DNA of 64,000 bases from DATEZO01 sp035255485 (GTDB lineage Bacteria > Pseudomonadota > Gammaproteobacteria > Burkholderiales > Burkholderiaceae_D), in contig DATEZO010000137.1 in assembly GCA_035255485.1 (NCBI GenBank), forward strand, positions 1 through 64,000. Reading direction: 5' to 3'. The notes beneath the pieces were generated by a model. That model was not told where the DNA came from and did not search any database. It saw only the letters and a list, made by a program, of their open reading frames with translations. The position numbers and the translations under genes are program-made. Shown piece by piece: positions 30,974 to 42,889 of this stretch. Numbering within the stretch: the stretch's first letter is position 1; every line of letters starts with the position of its first letter.

Positions 30974-31203
30974 CAAAATGCAAGAGCTGAAAACAGGGTT
31001 GTGCGTGGAGAGGGACCTATCGTTATGAACGCGGCTAGCCAGAACGTGGTGGCGTTCGCACTGAGGGAATGGATGGTTTGAAGCAGGTGGTGCAAGCACT
31101 ATCGGATTTCCGCTGGAAACCGCGCAAGTGATAGAAAACAAGTAACCAGCACAAATACACGACCCTGCGAAAAGCATGTTTTCGCGTATTTCCTGCCACG
31201 GCA

Positions 31204-31232
31204 CAAGCCCGCCATCCAATCAGGCGGGCTTG
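31204..31232 (-). terminator. GC-rich hairpin after pnp
   Basis: CAAGCCCGCC and GGCGGGCTTG form a perfect 10-bp stem with a 9-nt loop, 7 bp beyond the pnp stop. There is no T-run on the pnp strand, so it may act as a 3'-end stabiliser rather than an intrinsic terminator. Confidence 0.55.
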
Positions 31233-31238
31233 GCACCG

Positions 31239-33362
31239 TTATTGCGCAGTTTCCGTATTACTTTCTGCCGCGGCTGCCTTCATCGACAATTTCAGGCGAC
31301 CCCGGTCATCGGCCTCCAGCACCTTGACACGCACTTGCTGTCCCTCTTTCAGATAATCGGCAACTGCATTGACGCGCTCATTGGCAATCTGGCTGATGTG
31401 CAGCAAACCATCTTTGCCTGGTATCACCTGTACGATGGCGCCGAAGTCCAGCAATTTCAGCACGACGCCGTCATAAATTTTACCGACTTCGACTGAAGCG
31501 GTCAGCTCTTCGATGCGGCGCTTCGCTTCCTGGCCGGCCGCTGCATCGACGGAGGCAATGGTGACCATGCCTTCATCGCTGATATCGATCTGGGTGCCGG
31601 TTTCTTCAGTCAGGGCGCGAATCACCGCCCCGCCTTTGCCGATCACGTCACGGATTTTTTCCGGATTGATCTTGATCGTGATGAGGCGCGGCGCGAAATC
31701 GGACAGCTCCGTCTTCACATGCGGCATCGCTTCCTGCATCTTGCGCAGGATATGCATACGACCTTCTTGCGCCTGCGCCAATGCGACTTGCATGATTTCC
31801 TTGGTAATGCCCTGGATCTTGATATCCATCTGCAGCGCGGTAATGCCGTTGGCAGTACCCGCCACCTTGAAATCCATGTCGCCCAGATGATCTTCGTCGC
31901 CCAGGATATCGGTCAGCACGGCAAACTTGCCGCCCTCCTTGATCAGGCCCATCGCGATACCGGCTACATGCGCCTTCATCGGTACGCCAGCATCCATCAA
32001 TGCCAGGCAACCTCCGCACACGGATGCCATCGACGACGAACCATTCGACTCGGTGATCTCGGACACCAGGCGCACCGAGTAGCTGAAGTCTTCCGGCGCC
32101 GGCAGAGCAGCCAGCAATGCGCGCTTGGCCAGACGGCCATGGCCGATTTCACGACGCTTCGGTGTGCCGACGCGGCCGGTTTCGCCGGTTGCGAACGGCG
32201 GCATGTTGTAATGCAGCATGAATCGATCGGAATACTCGCCCATCAGGGCATCGATCTTTTGTTCGTCGCGCGCAGTGCCGAGGGTAGCCACCACCAGCGC
32301 CTGGGTTTCGCCACGCGTGAACAGCGCTGAACCGTGGGTGCGCGGCAGCACGCTGGTGCGAATCGAGATCGGACGCACGGTGCGCGTGTCGCGGCCGTCG
32401 ATGCGCGGCTCGCCTTCAAGGATTTGCGAACGCACGATCTTCGCTTCCAGGTCGAACAGAATGCTGCCGACTTCAGCCGAATCCGGGGCCTTGTCGCCGG
32501 TGGTCGCCGCTTCCGCTGCCAGTGCGGCATTGACTTCAGTCGTGATGGCATTCAGCTTGGTGGTGCGCGCCTGTTTTTCCCTGGTTTGATACGCCTCGCG
32601 CAATTTGGCTTCCGCCAGCGCGGATACGCGCGCGATCAGCGCCTCGTTTTTCGGCGCCGGGCTCCATTCCACTTCAGGCTTGCCGCCATCGCGCACCAGT
32701 TCGTGAATCGCATCGATCACGACTCTCATCTGGTCATGGCCGTAGACGACCGCACCAAGCATTACTTCCTCAGACAATTGCATGGCCTCGGACTCGACCA
32801 TCAGCACCGCCTGCTCGGTACCCGCGACCACCAGATTCAGTTCCGATTTGACAAGCTGCGATGTCGTCGGATTGAGCACGTAGGCGCCATTGATATAGCC
32901 CACGCGCGCTGCACCGATCGGGCCGTCAAACGGGATGCCGGCTACGCATAACGCAGCGGATGCGCCAATCATCGAGGCAATATCGGGATCGATTTCAGGA
33001 TTGACGGACAGGACGTGAACAATGACCTGTACTTCGTTCAGATAACCTTCCGGGAACAGCGGGCGGATCGGACGGTCGATGAGGCGCGAAGTCAGCGTTT
33101 CTTTTTCGGACGGACGGCCTTCACGTTTAAAAAAACCGCCAGGAATACGGCCTGCGGCATAGGTTTTCTCAACGTAATCAACAGTCAGCGGAAAGAAATC
33201 CTGACCCGGCTTGGCATCTTTTCTTGCCACGACAGTCGCCAGCACGACGGTATCTTCGATCGACACCATCACGGCGCCGGAAGCTTGACGGGCGATTTCG
33301 CCGGTTTCCAGCGTTACTTGATGCTGGCCGTACTGGAAGGTTTTGGTAACTTTATTGAACAC
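31239..33362 (-). CDS. pnp: Polynucleotide phosphorylase
   Basis: 707 residues from a GTG start (33360-33362), with AAGGA 7 nt upstream. The enzyme degrades RNA 3' to 5' using phosphate and is part of the degradosome. Domains in order: RNase PH-like 1 (about 10-145), a helical linker, RNase PH-like 2 (about 325-460), KH (about 555-615, [20 protein letters not shown]) and S1 (about 620-690, [20 protein letters not shown]). It lies 207 bp downstream of rpsO, the usual rpsO-pnp pair. Confidence 0.97.
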   Translation of the reverse strand: MFNKVTKTFQYGQHQVTLETGEIARQASGAVMVSIEDTVVLATVVARKDAKPGQDFFPLTVDYVEKTYAAGRIPGGFFKREGRPSEKETLTSRLIDRPIRPLFPEGYLNEVQVIVHVLSVNPEIDPDIASMIGASAALCVAGIPFDGPIGAARVGYINGAYVLNPTTSQLVKSELNLVVAGTEQAVLMVESEAMQLSEEVMLGAVVYGHDQMRVVIDAIHELVRDGGKPEVEWSPAPKNEALIARVSALAEAKLREAYQTREKQARTTKLNAITTEVNAALAAEAATTGDKAPDSAEVGSILFDLEAKIVRSQILEGEPRIDGRDTRTVRPISIRTSVLPRTHGSALFTRGETQALVVATLGTARDEQKIDALMGEYSDRFMLHYNMPPFATGETGRVGTPKRREIGHGRLAKRALLAALPAPEDFSYSVRLVSEITESNGSSSMASVCGGCLALMDAGVPMKAHVAGIAMGLIKEGGKFAVLTDILGDEDHLGDMDFKVAGTANGITALQMDIKIQGITKEIMQVALAQAQEGRMHILRKMQEAMPHVKTELSDFAPRLITIKINPEKIRDVIGKGGAVIRALTEETGTQIDISDEGMVTIASVDAAAGQEAKRRIEELTASVEVGKIYDGVVLKLLDFGAIVQVIPGKDGLLHISQIANERVNAVADYLKEGQQVRVKVLEADDRGRLKLSMKAAAAESNTETAQ

Positions 33363-33497
33363 GGTGTTTCCTTTCTATTTTTGCCGACAGATTTTCAGGT
33401 GCTGTCGTCCACCTCACCACAGATGACACTCCACGCATGGAGGCTCATCTCATTTTCAATCGTGCAATCCCCTCGTAGTGCGAACTGCAAAAAGGCA

Positions 33498-33531
33498 AAA
33501 TGCCCGCATCAGAAAACTGACGCAGGCATTT
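33498..33531 (-). terminator. Hairpin between rpsO and pnp
   Basis: AAATGCC and GGCATTT arms, extended inwards by GC and TCAG/CTGA pairs with mismatches, are followed on the minus strand by TTTTGCCTTTTT. It lies about 40 bp after the rpsO stop and probably terminates part of rpsO transcription before pnp. Confidence 0.7.
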
Positions 33532-33569
33532 CAACAATAAAATCCGGGCAGAATGTATCGCAACCGGAT

Positions 33570-33839
33570 TTACTTGCGCAAACCAAGTTTTTCAATCAGC
33601 GCACGATAGCGATTAGCGTCTTTACCCTTCAGATACGAAAGCAGGCTCTTGCGACGGTTAACCATCATGATCAAGCCGCGGCGGGAGTGGTGATCCTTGG
33701 CGTGAGCTTTGAAGTGGCCGTTGAGTTCGTTGATACGAGCGGTCAGCAATGCGACTTGCACTTCCGGAGAGCCTGTATCGTTCGTGCCGCGCGCGTTATC
33801 CGCGATAATGGAAGCCTTATTGATGTTTTCTACTGACAT
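33570..33839 (-). CDS. rpsO: 30S ribosomal protein S15
   Basis: 89 residues, the standard length. It contains the S15 signature region [44 protein letters not shown]15 binds the central domain of 16S rRNA early in assembly. Confidence 0.98.
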   Translation of the reverse strand: MSVENINKASIIADNARGTNDTGSPEVQVALLTARINELNGHFKAHAKDHHSRRGLIMMVNRRKSLLSYLKGKDANRYRALIEKLGLRK

Positions 33840-33992
33840 GATTACCTTTCACATGCGGTGCACGGAGTCATCACCCCGTATACCGTGAACAAACAAATTG
33901 AAAATTTGGTCAAATCAACCAAGCGCGCAGTATATAGGAAACGAACCGGTTATTCAAATACCGCAATGTTATTCATTCGGAAAAAGGCATAT

Positions 33993-34514
33993 ATGAATCC
34001 TATTCTCCGCATGGCAGCAATTTATTTGCTTGTGGCAATGAGTGGATGCGCATTGCTGGGAACCGAGGTAATGGATATCGGCACACCTGAATCCGCTGTG
34101 CTTGCCAAGCTGGGGCAGCCCACGCACCGATATCAGGACGGAAAAGAGCATTTACTCGAATATGCGCATGGTCCGTGGGGGCAGGAAACCTACATGGCAC
34201 GAATTTCACCAGAAGGGAAACTGATTTCCTATGAACAAGTCTTAACATCGCAAAAATTCGCCACCATCAAAATAGGGCAATCGACGAAAGACGATGTACT
34301 GCGAATCGTCGGTGCACCGAGCGAAACGGCTTTTCTGCCTTTATCGCAATTGGAGGCATGGTCCTATCCATACAAGGAAAGCGGCGTATGGGATTCGATG
34401 ATGCATGTGCATTTCGATAAAACCGGCGTTGTACGCATGATGTTGAATGGTCCAGACCCGAGCCGCACGCCGGATGATATGCATTGGTCATTCGGCATGC
34501 GGGGTTTCAGATGA
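33993..34514 (+). CDS. Small outer-membrane-type lipoprotein, SmpA/OmlA (BamE)-like
   Basis: 173 residues from ATG 33993, chosen because the signal peptide begins there (MNPILRMAAIYLLVAMSGC) and AAGG precedes it. The lipobox is VAMSGC with the lipidated cysteine at about 19. Two repeats of the SmpA/OmlA type follow: GTPESAVLAKLGQPTHRYQDGKEHLLEY and GQSTKDDVLRIVGAPSETAFLPLSQLEAWSY. BamE itself is shorter and has one such domain, so this is a related lipoprotein of unknown role. It stands alone between rpsO (divergent) and leuA (convergent). Confidence 0.75.
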   Translation: MNPILRMAAIYLLVAMSGCALLGTEVMDIGTPESAVLAKLGQPTHRYQDGKEHLLEYAHGPWGQETYMARISPEGKLISYEQVLTSQKFATIKIGQSTKDDVLRIVGAPSETAFLPLSQLEAWSYPYKESGVWDSMMHVHFDKTGVVRMMLNGPDPSRTPDDMHWSFGMRGFR

Positions 34515-34520
34515 CTGCTC

Positions 34521-34551
34521 AGAAAAGCGCTTGGAAATCACGTGCTTTTTA
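34521..34551. terminator. Bidirectional terminator between lipoprotein gene and leuA
   Basis: AAAAGCGC and GTGCTTTT form an 8-bp stem (one G-T wobble) with an 11-nt loop and T-runs in both directions. The gap between the two convergent genes is only 45 bp. Confidence 0.6.
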
Positions 34552-34559
34552 CAGAGAAG

Positions 34560-36098
34560 TCATAGCTGCGGATTCAGCTTTTCCGTTTCGGAATGCAGCT
34601 TGTTGAGTGCGGACAGATAAGCTTTTGCCGATGCCACGACAATATCAAGATCGGCGCCGACACCATTGACGATGCGGCCTGCCCGTGAGAGGCGCATCGT
34701 TACTTCGCCTTGCGATTCCGTGCCAGTCGTGATCGCATTCACCGAGAACAACAACAACTCCGCACCGCTTGTCGCTCTGGATTCAATCGCATTGACCGTA
34801 GCATCCACCGGACCATTGCCCTCACCGTCGCAAGCGACTTCCTTGCCGTCGATTGAGAAAATCACTTTTGCGCATGGCTTTTCACCAGTTTCGGAATGCT
34901 GGGACAGCGATACGAAGCGGTAGTATTCATTCTCGTGCGAATGCTGTTCGTCGGATACCAAGGCGATGATGTCTTCATCAAAGATATCGGACTTGCGATC
35001 GGCAAGCTCCTTGAAACGGGTAAATGCGGCATTGACTTCAGTCTCGGATTCCAGCTCAATGCCGAGCTGCTCCAGGCGCTGCTTGAAAGCGTTGCGGCCG
35101 GACAGCTTGCCGAGCACGATCTTGTTGGTCGTCCATCCCACATCCTCCGCGCGCATGATTTCATAAGTATCGCGCGCCTTCAGCACACCATCCTGGTGGA
35201 TGCCTGAAGCATGAGCGAATGCATTGGCGCCGACCACCGCCTTGTTCGGTTGTACCGTAAATCCAGTAATCTGCGATACCAGCTTGGATGCAGAAACGAT
35301 CTGCGTCGTATCGATTGCAAGGTCCAAGTTGAAATAATCCCTGCGTGTCCGCACCGCCATGACAATCTCTTCGAGAGCGGTATTACCGGCGCGCTCTCCC
35401 AGCCCGTTAATGGTGCACTCGATCTGGCGCGCACCGCCAATCACGACGCCCGCCAGTGAATTTGCCACTGCCATCCCCAGATCGTTGTGGCAATGAACCG
35501 ACCAGATCGCCTTGTCGGAATTGGGTACGCGCTCGCGCAGGTTCTTCAGCATGTTGCCGAACAATTCCGGTACACCATAGCCGACGGTATCGGTAAAATT
35601 GATCGTGGTGGCACCTTCCGCAATTACGGCTTCAATGACGCGGGATAAAAAATCCATATCGGAACGGCTGCCGTCTTCCGGGCTGAATTCGATGTCGTCG
35701 GTAAATTTGCGCGCGAAGCGTACTGCCTGCCTGGCCTGCTCGTACACCTGATCCGGCGTCATGCGCAGCTTTTTTTCCATATGCAGCGCCGACGTGGCGA
35801 TAAAAGTATGGATCCGTTTGCGTGATGCGGACGCCAGCGCCTCGGCTGCACGCGAAATGTCTCGATCATTGGCACGCGACAGCGAGCACACTGTCGAGTC
35901 CTTGATAATACCGGCAATCGCCTTGATCGATTCGAAATCGCCTTGCGATGCTGCTGCAAATCCGGCCTCAATGACATCCACTTTCAGACGCTCCAGCTGC
36001 TTTGCGATACGGATTTTTTCATCCTTCGTCATTGAAGCGCCTGGAGATTGCTCCCCATCCCGCAAGGTAGTATCGAAAATGATCAATTTATCGGCCAT
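34560..36098 (-). CDS. leuA: 2-isopropylmalate synthase
   Basis: 512 residues from ATG 36096-36098 ([20 protein letters not shown]), with AAGGAG upstream. It condenses acetyl-CoA with 2-oxoisovalerate, the first committed step of leucine synthesis. The catalytic barrel has [15 protein letters not shown] and the metal-site [13 protein letters not shown]. The last roughly 120 residues form the leucine feedback domain. It ends the ilvB-ilvH-ilvC-psd-pssA-leuA neighbourhood typical of betaproteobacteria. Confidence 0.96.
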   Translation of the reverse strand: MADKLIIFDTTLRDGEQSPGASMTKDEKIRIAKQLERLKVDVIEAGFAAASQGDFESIKAIAGIIKDSTVCSLSRANDRDISRAAEALASASRKRIHTFIATSALHMEKKLRMTPDQVYEQARQAVRFARKFTDDIEFSPEDGSRSDMDFLSRVIEAVIAEGATTINFTDTVGYGVPELFGNMLKNLRERVPNSDKAIWSVHCHNDLGMAVANSLAGVVIGGARQIECTINGLGERAGNTALEEIVMAVRTRRDYFNLDLAIDTTQIVSASKLVSQITGFTVQPNKAVVGANAFAHASGIHQDGVLKARDTYEIMRAEDVGWTTNKIVLGKLSGRNAFKQRLEQLGIELESETEVNAAFTRFKELADRKSDIFDEDIIALVSDEQHSHENEYYRFVSLSQHSETGEKPCAKVIFSIDGKEVACDGEGNGPVDATVNAIESRATSGAELLLFSVNAITTGTESQGEVTMRLSRAGRIVNGVGADLDIVVASAKAYLSALNKLHSETEKLNPQL

Positions 36099-36470
36099 GT
36101 TGTGCTCCTTAGGAAAATGCAATAAGTGGATTGGCTTCAAACGGTTCTTCGCCTGCCCTTGCCGCCATCAGCATGAGCCGGAAACCGCGCGAATTGTGGG
36201 ATAGGGGGTGTCTGCGCGTTAGCGCAGTAGGAAAGGTGCCAGCAGTAGGCTGGATGCCAAGCTGCCGGATAAGGCGAATGCAAAAATGTTGGGGGTGCGG
36301 AACATTGAAAAACTATAAGCGGAATTCGGCAAAAGTGCAACTGTTCAATGAATGAACGAATGGGTCGGCAGAAGAGTGCGCTCCGCGATCCGGTTGCCAG
36401 ACGATAAGAGATGCTTCTGCTGTACCATGCATTCCTGCACAGGAGGCCAGCGATCTGGCCACCTCTTTTA
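36099..36470. other. Intergenic region between pssA and leuA
   Basis: About 370 bp, presumably with the leuA promoter. It contains a CTGCGC/GCGCAG hairpin near 36212-36227 and the hairpin just after pssA. I found no leucine-rich leader peptide on the leuA strand. Confidence 0.55.
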
Positions 36471-36472
36471 TT
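36441..36472 (+). terminator. Hairpin with T-rich tail on the plus strand after pssA
   Basis: GGCCAG and CTGGCC form a 6-bp stem with a CGAT loop, extended by AGG/CCT across one mismatch. It is followed on the plus strand by CTTTTATTATT. The minus strand, on which pssA is read, has no T-run after it. Confidence 0.5.
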
Positions 36473-37346
36473 ATTCTTTTTCGTCAGCCGGTTCCGGTTC
36501 GGTTTGAATAATGCTCACCGGCTTGCCCTTCAGCAAGCGCCAGAAATACACGCCATATCCGGACAAGCCATAGCACACAAACAATCCGAAAACCATCTTT
36601 GGCGGATCGCTTGAAATGGCGACAAAAGCCAGTACGATCAGAAAAATAGCGATGAACGGCACTGATTTGCGAAAATTAATATCCTTGAAACTGTAAAACG
36701 GGACGTTGGTCACCATCGTCAATCCCGCATACAAGGTAACGATCCAGGCGAGCCAGCTCAAATCCGTACCCGCAAAACGCAAATCGTCCATTACCCACAC
36801 CAGGCCTGCCACCAGCGCCGCAGCCGCGGGGCTGGGCAATCCCTGGAAATAGCGCTTGTCGACGACAGCGATATTGGTATTGAAGCGGGCGAGACGCAAT
36901 GCCGCACCGGCGCAATAAACAAATGCCGCCATCCAGCCGAGTTTACCCAGGCCGCGCAAAGACCATTCATAGATAACCAGTGCCGGCGCTGCGCCAAACG
37001 ATACCATGTCTGACAGGCTATCGTATTGAGCGCCGAATTCACTTTGCGTGTGCGTCAGTCGCGCTACGCGACCATCAATTCCATCCAGCACCATTGCGGC
37101 AAAAATGGCGATCGAGGCATGGTCAAACTTCAGATTCATACCCATGACGATGGCGTAAAATCCGCAAAAAAGCGCCGCTGTCGTAAATGCATTCGGCAAA
37201 AGATAAATACTGCGTCGGCGCAAGGTAAGATGCTCAGGCTGCATCGCATCGAGATGTGGATGATGCAGCGTATGCTTGCCAATGCGAGGCGCCTTGGAAA
37301 TCAGTCCTACTTTGCTTTTCGCTTTTCGACGATTGAAACTTGCCAT
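36471..37346 (-). CDS. pssA: CDP-diacylglycerol-serine O-phosphatidyltransferase
   Basis: 291 residues, polytopic. The CDP-alcohol phosphotransferase signature is complete: DG, x2, AR, x8, G, x3, D, x3, D in DGIDGRVARL...EFGAQYDSLSD. It makes phosphatidylserine, which Psd (the next gene upstream) decarboxylates to phosphatidylethanolamine. The first roughly 40 residues are basic and poorly conserved, so a later start (MQPEHLTLRRR) is possible. Confidence 0.94.
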   Translation of the reverse strand: MASFNRRKAKSKVGLISKAPRIGKHTLHHPHLDAMQPEHLTLRRRSIYLLPNAFTTAALFCGFYAIVMGMNLKFDHASIAIFAAMVLDGIDGRVARLTHTQSEFGAQYDSLSDMVSFGAAPALVIYEWSLRGLGKLGWMAAFVYCAGAALRLARFNTNIAVVDKRYFQGLPSPAAAALVAGLVWVMDDLRFAGTDLSWLAWIVTLYAGLTMVTNVPFYSFKDINFRKSVPFIAIFLIVLAFVAISSDPPKMVFGLFVCYGLSGYGVYFWRLLKGKPVSIIQTEPEPADEKE

Positions 37347-37485
37347 TCGGATTCCATTTCACTGCACTGAAAATATGCCGATTCATTGCGTTGCAGTGTT
37401 TGGACAGCGTTGCAACGCGCTAAATTAGTCTTCCTTCGACCATACAGAAACAGGAAAGACTTTTCAGGGGGTCCCGCAAATAAAA

Positions 37486-38130
37486 TCAGAGCTCGGCCAG
37501 GATTGTTTCAGTTGCCGATACCTTGTCCCCTACTGCGACTTTCGGCTTCGCAGTAAGTGGTAAATAAACATCGACTCGCGAGCCAAAGCGGATGAAGCCG
37601 TAGCGCTGTCCTCGCTTCAGATTGTCGCTGGCTTTTACATAGCAAAGAATCCGTCGTGCAATCAGGCCGGCCACTTGAACGCACGTGACAATTTGCCCAT
37701 TGTCCATGGCAATCGTCAATGCATTGCGCTCATTCTCTACCGAAGCCTTGTCAAGATCCGCATTGACAAACTTGCCTGGAAAATACTGGACTTTCTGGAT
37801 TTTTCCGTCGACTGGCGCGCGATTTGAATGAACGTTGAAGACATTCATGAAAACGCTTATTTTCAGAGCTTTCCGGTTTGCGTAAGGATCCTGTGTTTCT
37901 TCAACAACGACAATGCGTCCGTCAGCAGGAGACAGTACGATATCGGGATGCTGCGGAATAATGCGCGCCGGATCACGGAAAAATTGCAGGACAAACAGTG
38001 CAATGAGCCAGAATGGGATTGACCAGGCAATAGAAATGGACGCTATCAATGCAGCAATGGCAAAAGCAAGCCCGAGGAAAGGCCAGCCTTCACGAGCAAT
38101 GATAGGGTGCGGGTAATTTTTCAATCTCAC
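37486..38130 (-). CDS. psd: Phosphatidylserine decarboxylase, short form
   Basis: 214 residues from a GTG start. Two N-terminal helices precede the enzyme domain with [24 protein letters not shown] and the processing site FGSRVD. In this family the chain is cut before that Ser to generate the pyruvoyl cofactor. It makes phosphatidylethanolamine at the inner membrane. It lies 139 bp upstream of pssA on the same strand. The weakly placed ribosome site leaves the start slightly uncertain. Confidence 0.94.
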   Translation of the reverse strand: MRLKNYPHPIIAREGWPFLGLAFAIAALIASISIAWSIPFWLIALFVLQFFRDPARIIPQHPDIVLSPADGRIVVVEETQDPYANRKALKISVFMNVFNVHSNRAPVDGKIQKVQYFPGKFVNADLDKASVENERNALTIAMDNGQIVTCVQVAGLIARRILCYVKASDNLKRGQRYGFIRFGSRVDVYLPLTAKPKVAVGDKVSATETILAEL

Positions 38131-38224
38131 TCCGAATTATTAATGATAAGTAATGCCACGCCATTCTAGACGCATTGATAACAAATGTAATCCTGCATCA
38201 GTACATCTTCTTATTCAGACCATG

Positions 38225-38974
38225 TCATTTGAATCGGGCCTTTCCAACCACACGCAGCTGCAGGATGGTTTCTCCCGGTTCAAAACTGGGCTCTTCCACT
38301 AATGCCGATTCCATACCGGTTGGTGCATGCATCGTCATTTTGGTAGTCGCCATATCGTGTTGCGCGTAAGCACCCGAGCCGTCAAAGTCGACGGTATCGA
38401 GAACAGCCTCCGAGACATTGCGGCCCATTGCCTTCGCTATCGCAGCAACCCGTTCCGTTAAATTTCTGTATGTGACTTCAATCCTTTTTTCATCCAGTTT
38501 CTTTTGGGTAGCTTCTGTCAAACCGAATTGTAAGCCATTGAGTGCGAGCAATCCTTGCGCAGCTGCGACGGTTCGCGGCAATGCCTTCAGATTCGAAGTA
38601 GTTACATCAAGATATTGGCCAACTCGCCAACTGATGGGTTGTCTGGGGTGGAGATTTTTCCCCTGCTGCTCATCAGAATAAATCGGATAAGTGTAATAGC
38701 CGCGCGTTGTCAGTAGCGCTTGGGGGTCCGCTCGTCTGACGATTTCAATTCCTTGCTTCATTTTTTGATTGACACGCGAGGCAGCGACTGTTTTGTCGCG
38801 ATCCTGCTCTTCCAGCGTCAGCGTAATGCGTGCTTCATCATTTGCATGTCTGACCTCGCCAATAGCTGGAACAATGACTAACGTTCCCGCAGTTTGTACG
38901 GATGGCTGTGCATGCGCAAGAGTAAACATTCCGATCAAAGTCAAAGCCAATCTTAATTTTCCGAATCTTGGCAT
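38225..38974 (-). CDS. SIMPL-domain (DUF541) periplasmic protein
   Basis: 249 residues from ATG 38972-38974 (MPRFGKLRLALTLIG). A signal peptide ends at about AHAQPS, so the protein is probably periplasmic. The SIMPL/DUF541 pattern is seen in GEVRHANDEARITLTLEEQDRDKTVAASRVNQKMKQGIEIVR and YTYPIYSDEQQGKN...WRVGQYLDV. Molecular function is unknown; related proteins are linked to stress or outer-membrane functions. It sits between ilvC and psd and is separated from ilvC by a terminator. Confidence 0.82.
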   Translation of the reverse strand: MPRFGKLRLALTLIGMFTLAHAQPSVQTAGTLVIVPAIGEVRHANDEARITLTLEEQDRDKTVAASRVNQKMKQGIEIVRRADPQALLTTRGYYTYPIYSDEQQGKNLHPRQPISWRVGQYLDVTTSNLKALPRTVAAAQGLLALNGLQFGLTEATQKKLDEKRIEVTYRNLTERVAAIAKAMGRNVSEAVLDTVDFDGSGAYAQHDMATTKMTMHAPTGMESALVEEPSFEPGETILQLRVVGKARFK

Positions 38975-38984
38975 AAAATTCTCC

Positions 38985-39017
38985 AACAAAAATGGGGCTA
39001 CATAGTGTAGCCCCATT
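38985..39017 (-). terminator. Rho-independent terminator of ilvC
   Basis: AATGGGGCTACA and TGTAGCCCCATT form a perfect 12-bp stem with a 3-nt loop. On the minus strand it is followed by TTTGTTGG after the stem's own T residues. It lies 48 bp after ilvC and 11 bp before the SIMPL start codon. Confidence 0.88.
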
Positions 39018-39064
39018 CGCATGGCATAAAGCGTTACAGCAATGATGCCTGATCTCAACTACTT

Positions 39065-40656
<1,592 letters not shown>

Positions 40657-40658
40657 GA

Positions 40659-42374
40659 TTACAATTCCTCCGAGCCCAACAGCATTTCAGTCAACCCTTT
40701 GCCAGCCTTCACCATCGGCCATACGTTTTCAGTTTGATCGGTGATGAAGTTCATGAATACCAGGCGATTTTTCATTGCAAAAGCGTCTCTTAATGCGCCA
40801 TCGACATCCTGGGGGTTTTCGATTTTCATACCGACATGACCGAAAGATTCAGCCAGCTTGTTGAAGTCAGGCAGCGAATCCATGTACGACTCGGAGTAAC
40901 GTGAACCGTATTCGATCTGCTGCCATTGCCGCACCATGCCAAGAAAGCGGTTATTGAGCAGAATGATTTTCGGCGTCAGGTGATATTGCTTGCAGGTCGC
41001 CAGTTCCTGAATGCACATCTGGATCGATGCTTCCCCGGTGATGCAGGCGACAGTCGCATCAGGATTGGCCATCTGCACACCCATTGCATACGGCAGGCCG
41101 ACACCCATCGTCCCCAAGCCACCGGAATTGATCCAACGGCGCGGCTTGTCGAATTTGTAATATTGTGCAGCCCACATCTGGTGCTGCCCAACATCGGACG
41201 TGATGAAAGCATCGCCCTTGGTGACTTCCCACAGCTTTTCGACCACCGATTGTGGCTTGATCACTTCACTTGACTGCGTATATTTGAGACAGTCGCGCTC
41301 GCGCCATTGATTGATCTGCTTCCACCAGTCGGCCAGTGTTGCCTGATTCGGCTTCGCATCGGACGCGTCAAGCTGCGCCAGCAATTCCTGCAGCACATCC
41401 TTCACATTACCGACAATCGGAATATCGACTTTCACTCGTTTGGAAATCGAGGATGGATCGATGTCGATATGAATGATCTTGCGCGGATGCGTCGCAAAGT
41501 GCTTGGGGTTGCCAATTACGCGGTCATCAAAGCGCGCGCCAATGGCAATCATCACATCGGAATGCTGCATCGCCATGTTGGCTTCGTAAGTGCCATGCAT
41601 ACCGGGCATGCCGACGAACTTGTCGCTGGATGCCTTGCAGGCACCCAAGCCCATCAATGTATTGGTGCAAGGAAAACCCAGTCGGTCGACCAGCTTGTTC
41701 AATTCTGCCGACGCGTTGGCCAGAATCACGCCACCGCCGGTATAAATCATGGGACGCTCAGCGGACAACAGCAACTGCACGGCCTTGCGGATCTGGCCTG
41801 CGTGGCCTTTGTCAACCGGACGATACGAGCGCATATCGAGTTCTTTCGGATACTCGTAGGCGCACTTTTGCATGCTGATGTCTTTTGGAATATCCACCAG
41901 GACAGGGCCCGGGCGGCCTGTAGTGGCGATATAGAACGCTTTTTTCATCGTGGATGCCAGGTCCTTGACGTCCTTGACGAGAAAATTGTGCTTTACGCAT
42001 GGTCGCGTAATGCCGACCGTATCACATTCCTGGAATGCATCCTGCCCGATCGCATACGAAGGCACCTGGCCGGTGATGACCACCATCGGGATCGAATCCA
42101 TGTAGGCTGTTGCCAAGCCGGTGACAGCGTTGGTTACACCGGGGCCTGACGTCACAAGTGCAACGCCGACTTTTTGCGAACTGCGCGAATACGCATCCGC
42201 CGCATGCACAGCCGCCTGCTCGTGACGCACCAGGATATGCTGAAATTTGGATTGGTTGAAAATGGCGTCGTAGATATAAAGTACCGCGCCACCTGGATAA
42301 CCGAAGACATGTTCGACACCTTCTTCGGCAAGACAGCGCACAACGATTTCTGCGCCTGTTATTTCTGAGCTCAT
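40659..42374 (-). CDS. ilvB: Acetolactate synthase large (catalytic) subunit
   Basis: 571 residues, thiamine-diphosphate enzyme. The catalytic glutamate lies in LVRHEQAAVHAADAYSR. The cofactor-binding end has GEASIQMCIQEL and LLNNRFLGMVRQWQ. AAAGGAA precedes the ATG. It is the first gene of the ilvBHC operon. It could equally be named ilvI; the sequence does not separate the isozymes. Confidence 0.96.
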   Translation of the reverse strand: MSSEITGAEIVVRCLAEEGVEHVFGYPGGAVLYIYDAIFNQSKFQHILVRHEQAAVHAADAYSRSSQKVGVALVTSGPGVTNAVTGLATAYMDSIPMVVITGQVPSYAIGQDAFQECDTVGITRPCVKHNFLVKDVKDLASTMKKAFYIATTGRPGPVLVDIPKDISMQKCAYEYPKELDMRSYRPVDKGHAGQIRKAVQLLLSAERPMIYTGGGVILANASAELNKLVDRLGFPCTNTLMGLGACKASSDKFVGMPGMHGTYEANMAMQHSDVMIAIGARFDDRVIGNPKHFATHPRKIIHIDIDPSSISKRVKVDIPIVGNVKDVLQELLAQLDASDAKPNQATLADWWKQINQWRERDCLKYTQSSEVIKPQSVVEKLWEVTKGDAFITSDVGQHQMWAAQYYKFDKPRRWINSGGLGTMGVGLPYAMGVQMANPDATVACITGEASIQMCIQELATCKQYHLTPKIILLNNRFLGMVRQWQQIEYGSRYSESYMDSLPDFNKLAESFGHVGMKIENPQDVDGALRDAFAMKNRLVFMNFITDQTENVWPMVKAGKGLTEMLLGSEEL

Positions 42375-42887
42375 GCTACGTTCCTTTCAAGGTCCATTGG
42401 AAATTGATCGGATGCTCTCTCCTGGCGAAACCGCTTGCATGCAACAGATTTTTCGGCATTCCTTTTTGTACGGTCACGCCAGTTCGTTGCGCAGGTATGG
42501 ATGCGATTCAAATTGACGCTAAACGCAACTCGTTCAGCCGAAGGTCTACAGCATTACGGCGTATTTCTCGCACTTGTGGCGCGGGTTAGAGCAAACAGCT
42601 TTTATTGTCAAAGCGTGCCTGATCGCTCTACGGCATTATGCGCCGCATGCGAAAAGGCTATATCCTTCGGGGGGTTTGAAGGGAATGATACGTTAATGCG
42701 TTGCACCATTTTGGTCAAGTCAAATTCCGCCAAATCCTTTTGAAATCAAGTGTTTTGATAAAAAAAAGCGCACGCCCCGGCCTTTTTTGCTAGCATGCGC
42801 ACAGATTGGAAAACAATCGACGCAAATTACGCTGGCGTATAAACCTGGAACTTCTCCGGCAACACAAGAAACAACACGCCGTATTGC
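42375..42887. other. Long leader between ilvB and the sigma-factor operon
   Basis: About 510 bp, divergent. Contains an intrinsic terminator facing ilvB (42758-42800) and a short Val/Leu-rich reading frame just before it. The 380 bp between this terminator and ilvB hold no gene that I recognise. Confidence 0.6.
42758..42800 (-). terminator. Intrinsic terminator in the ilvB upstream region (possible attenuator)
   Basis: On the minus strand GCGCATGC and GCGTGCGC form an 8-bp stem (one T-G wobble), followed by TTTTTTT. It points towards ilvB. No annotated minus-strand gene lies upstream of it. Confidence 0.65.
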
Positions 42888-42889
42888 AT
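42827..42889 (-). CDS. Possible ilv leader peptide (20 residues)
   Basis: A short frame starting MQYGVLFLVLP and ending VYTPA, 26 nt before the terminator stem. Five of the six residues GTG TTG TTT CTT GTG TTG are Val or Leu. No good ribosome site precedes its ATG, which is antisense to the sigma-factor start codon. It is speculative. Confidence 0.3.
   Translation of the reverse strand: MQYGVLFLVLPEKFQVYTPA

Larger units (their letters stand above)
30860..31238. other. Convergent intergenic region GGDEF/pnp
   Basis: Holds repeat copy B (30903-30973), a small perfect inverted repeat GCGAAAA/TTTTCGC at 31167-31185, and the hairpin after pnp at 31204-31232. I see no gene in it. Confidence 0.6.

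Noticed and set aside
31150..31160. AAATACACGA near pnp, resembling the element's half-site
   Set aside because: No second half, no GGGAGTAT at the right distance.
37372..37386. AAAATATGCCGATT shared between 37372 and about 50427
   Set aside because: A 14-base match is expected by chance several times in 64 kb, and the flanks do not match.
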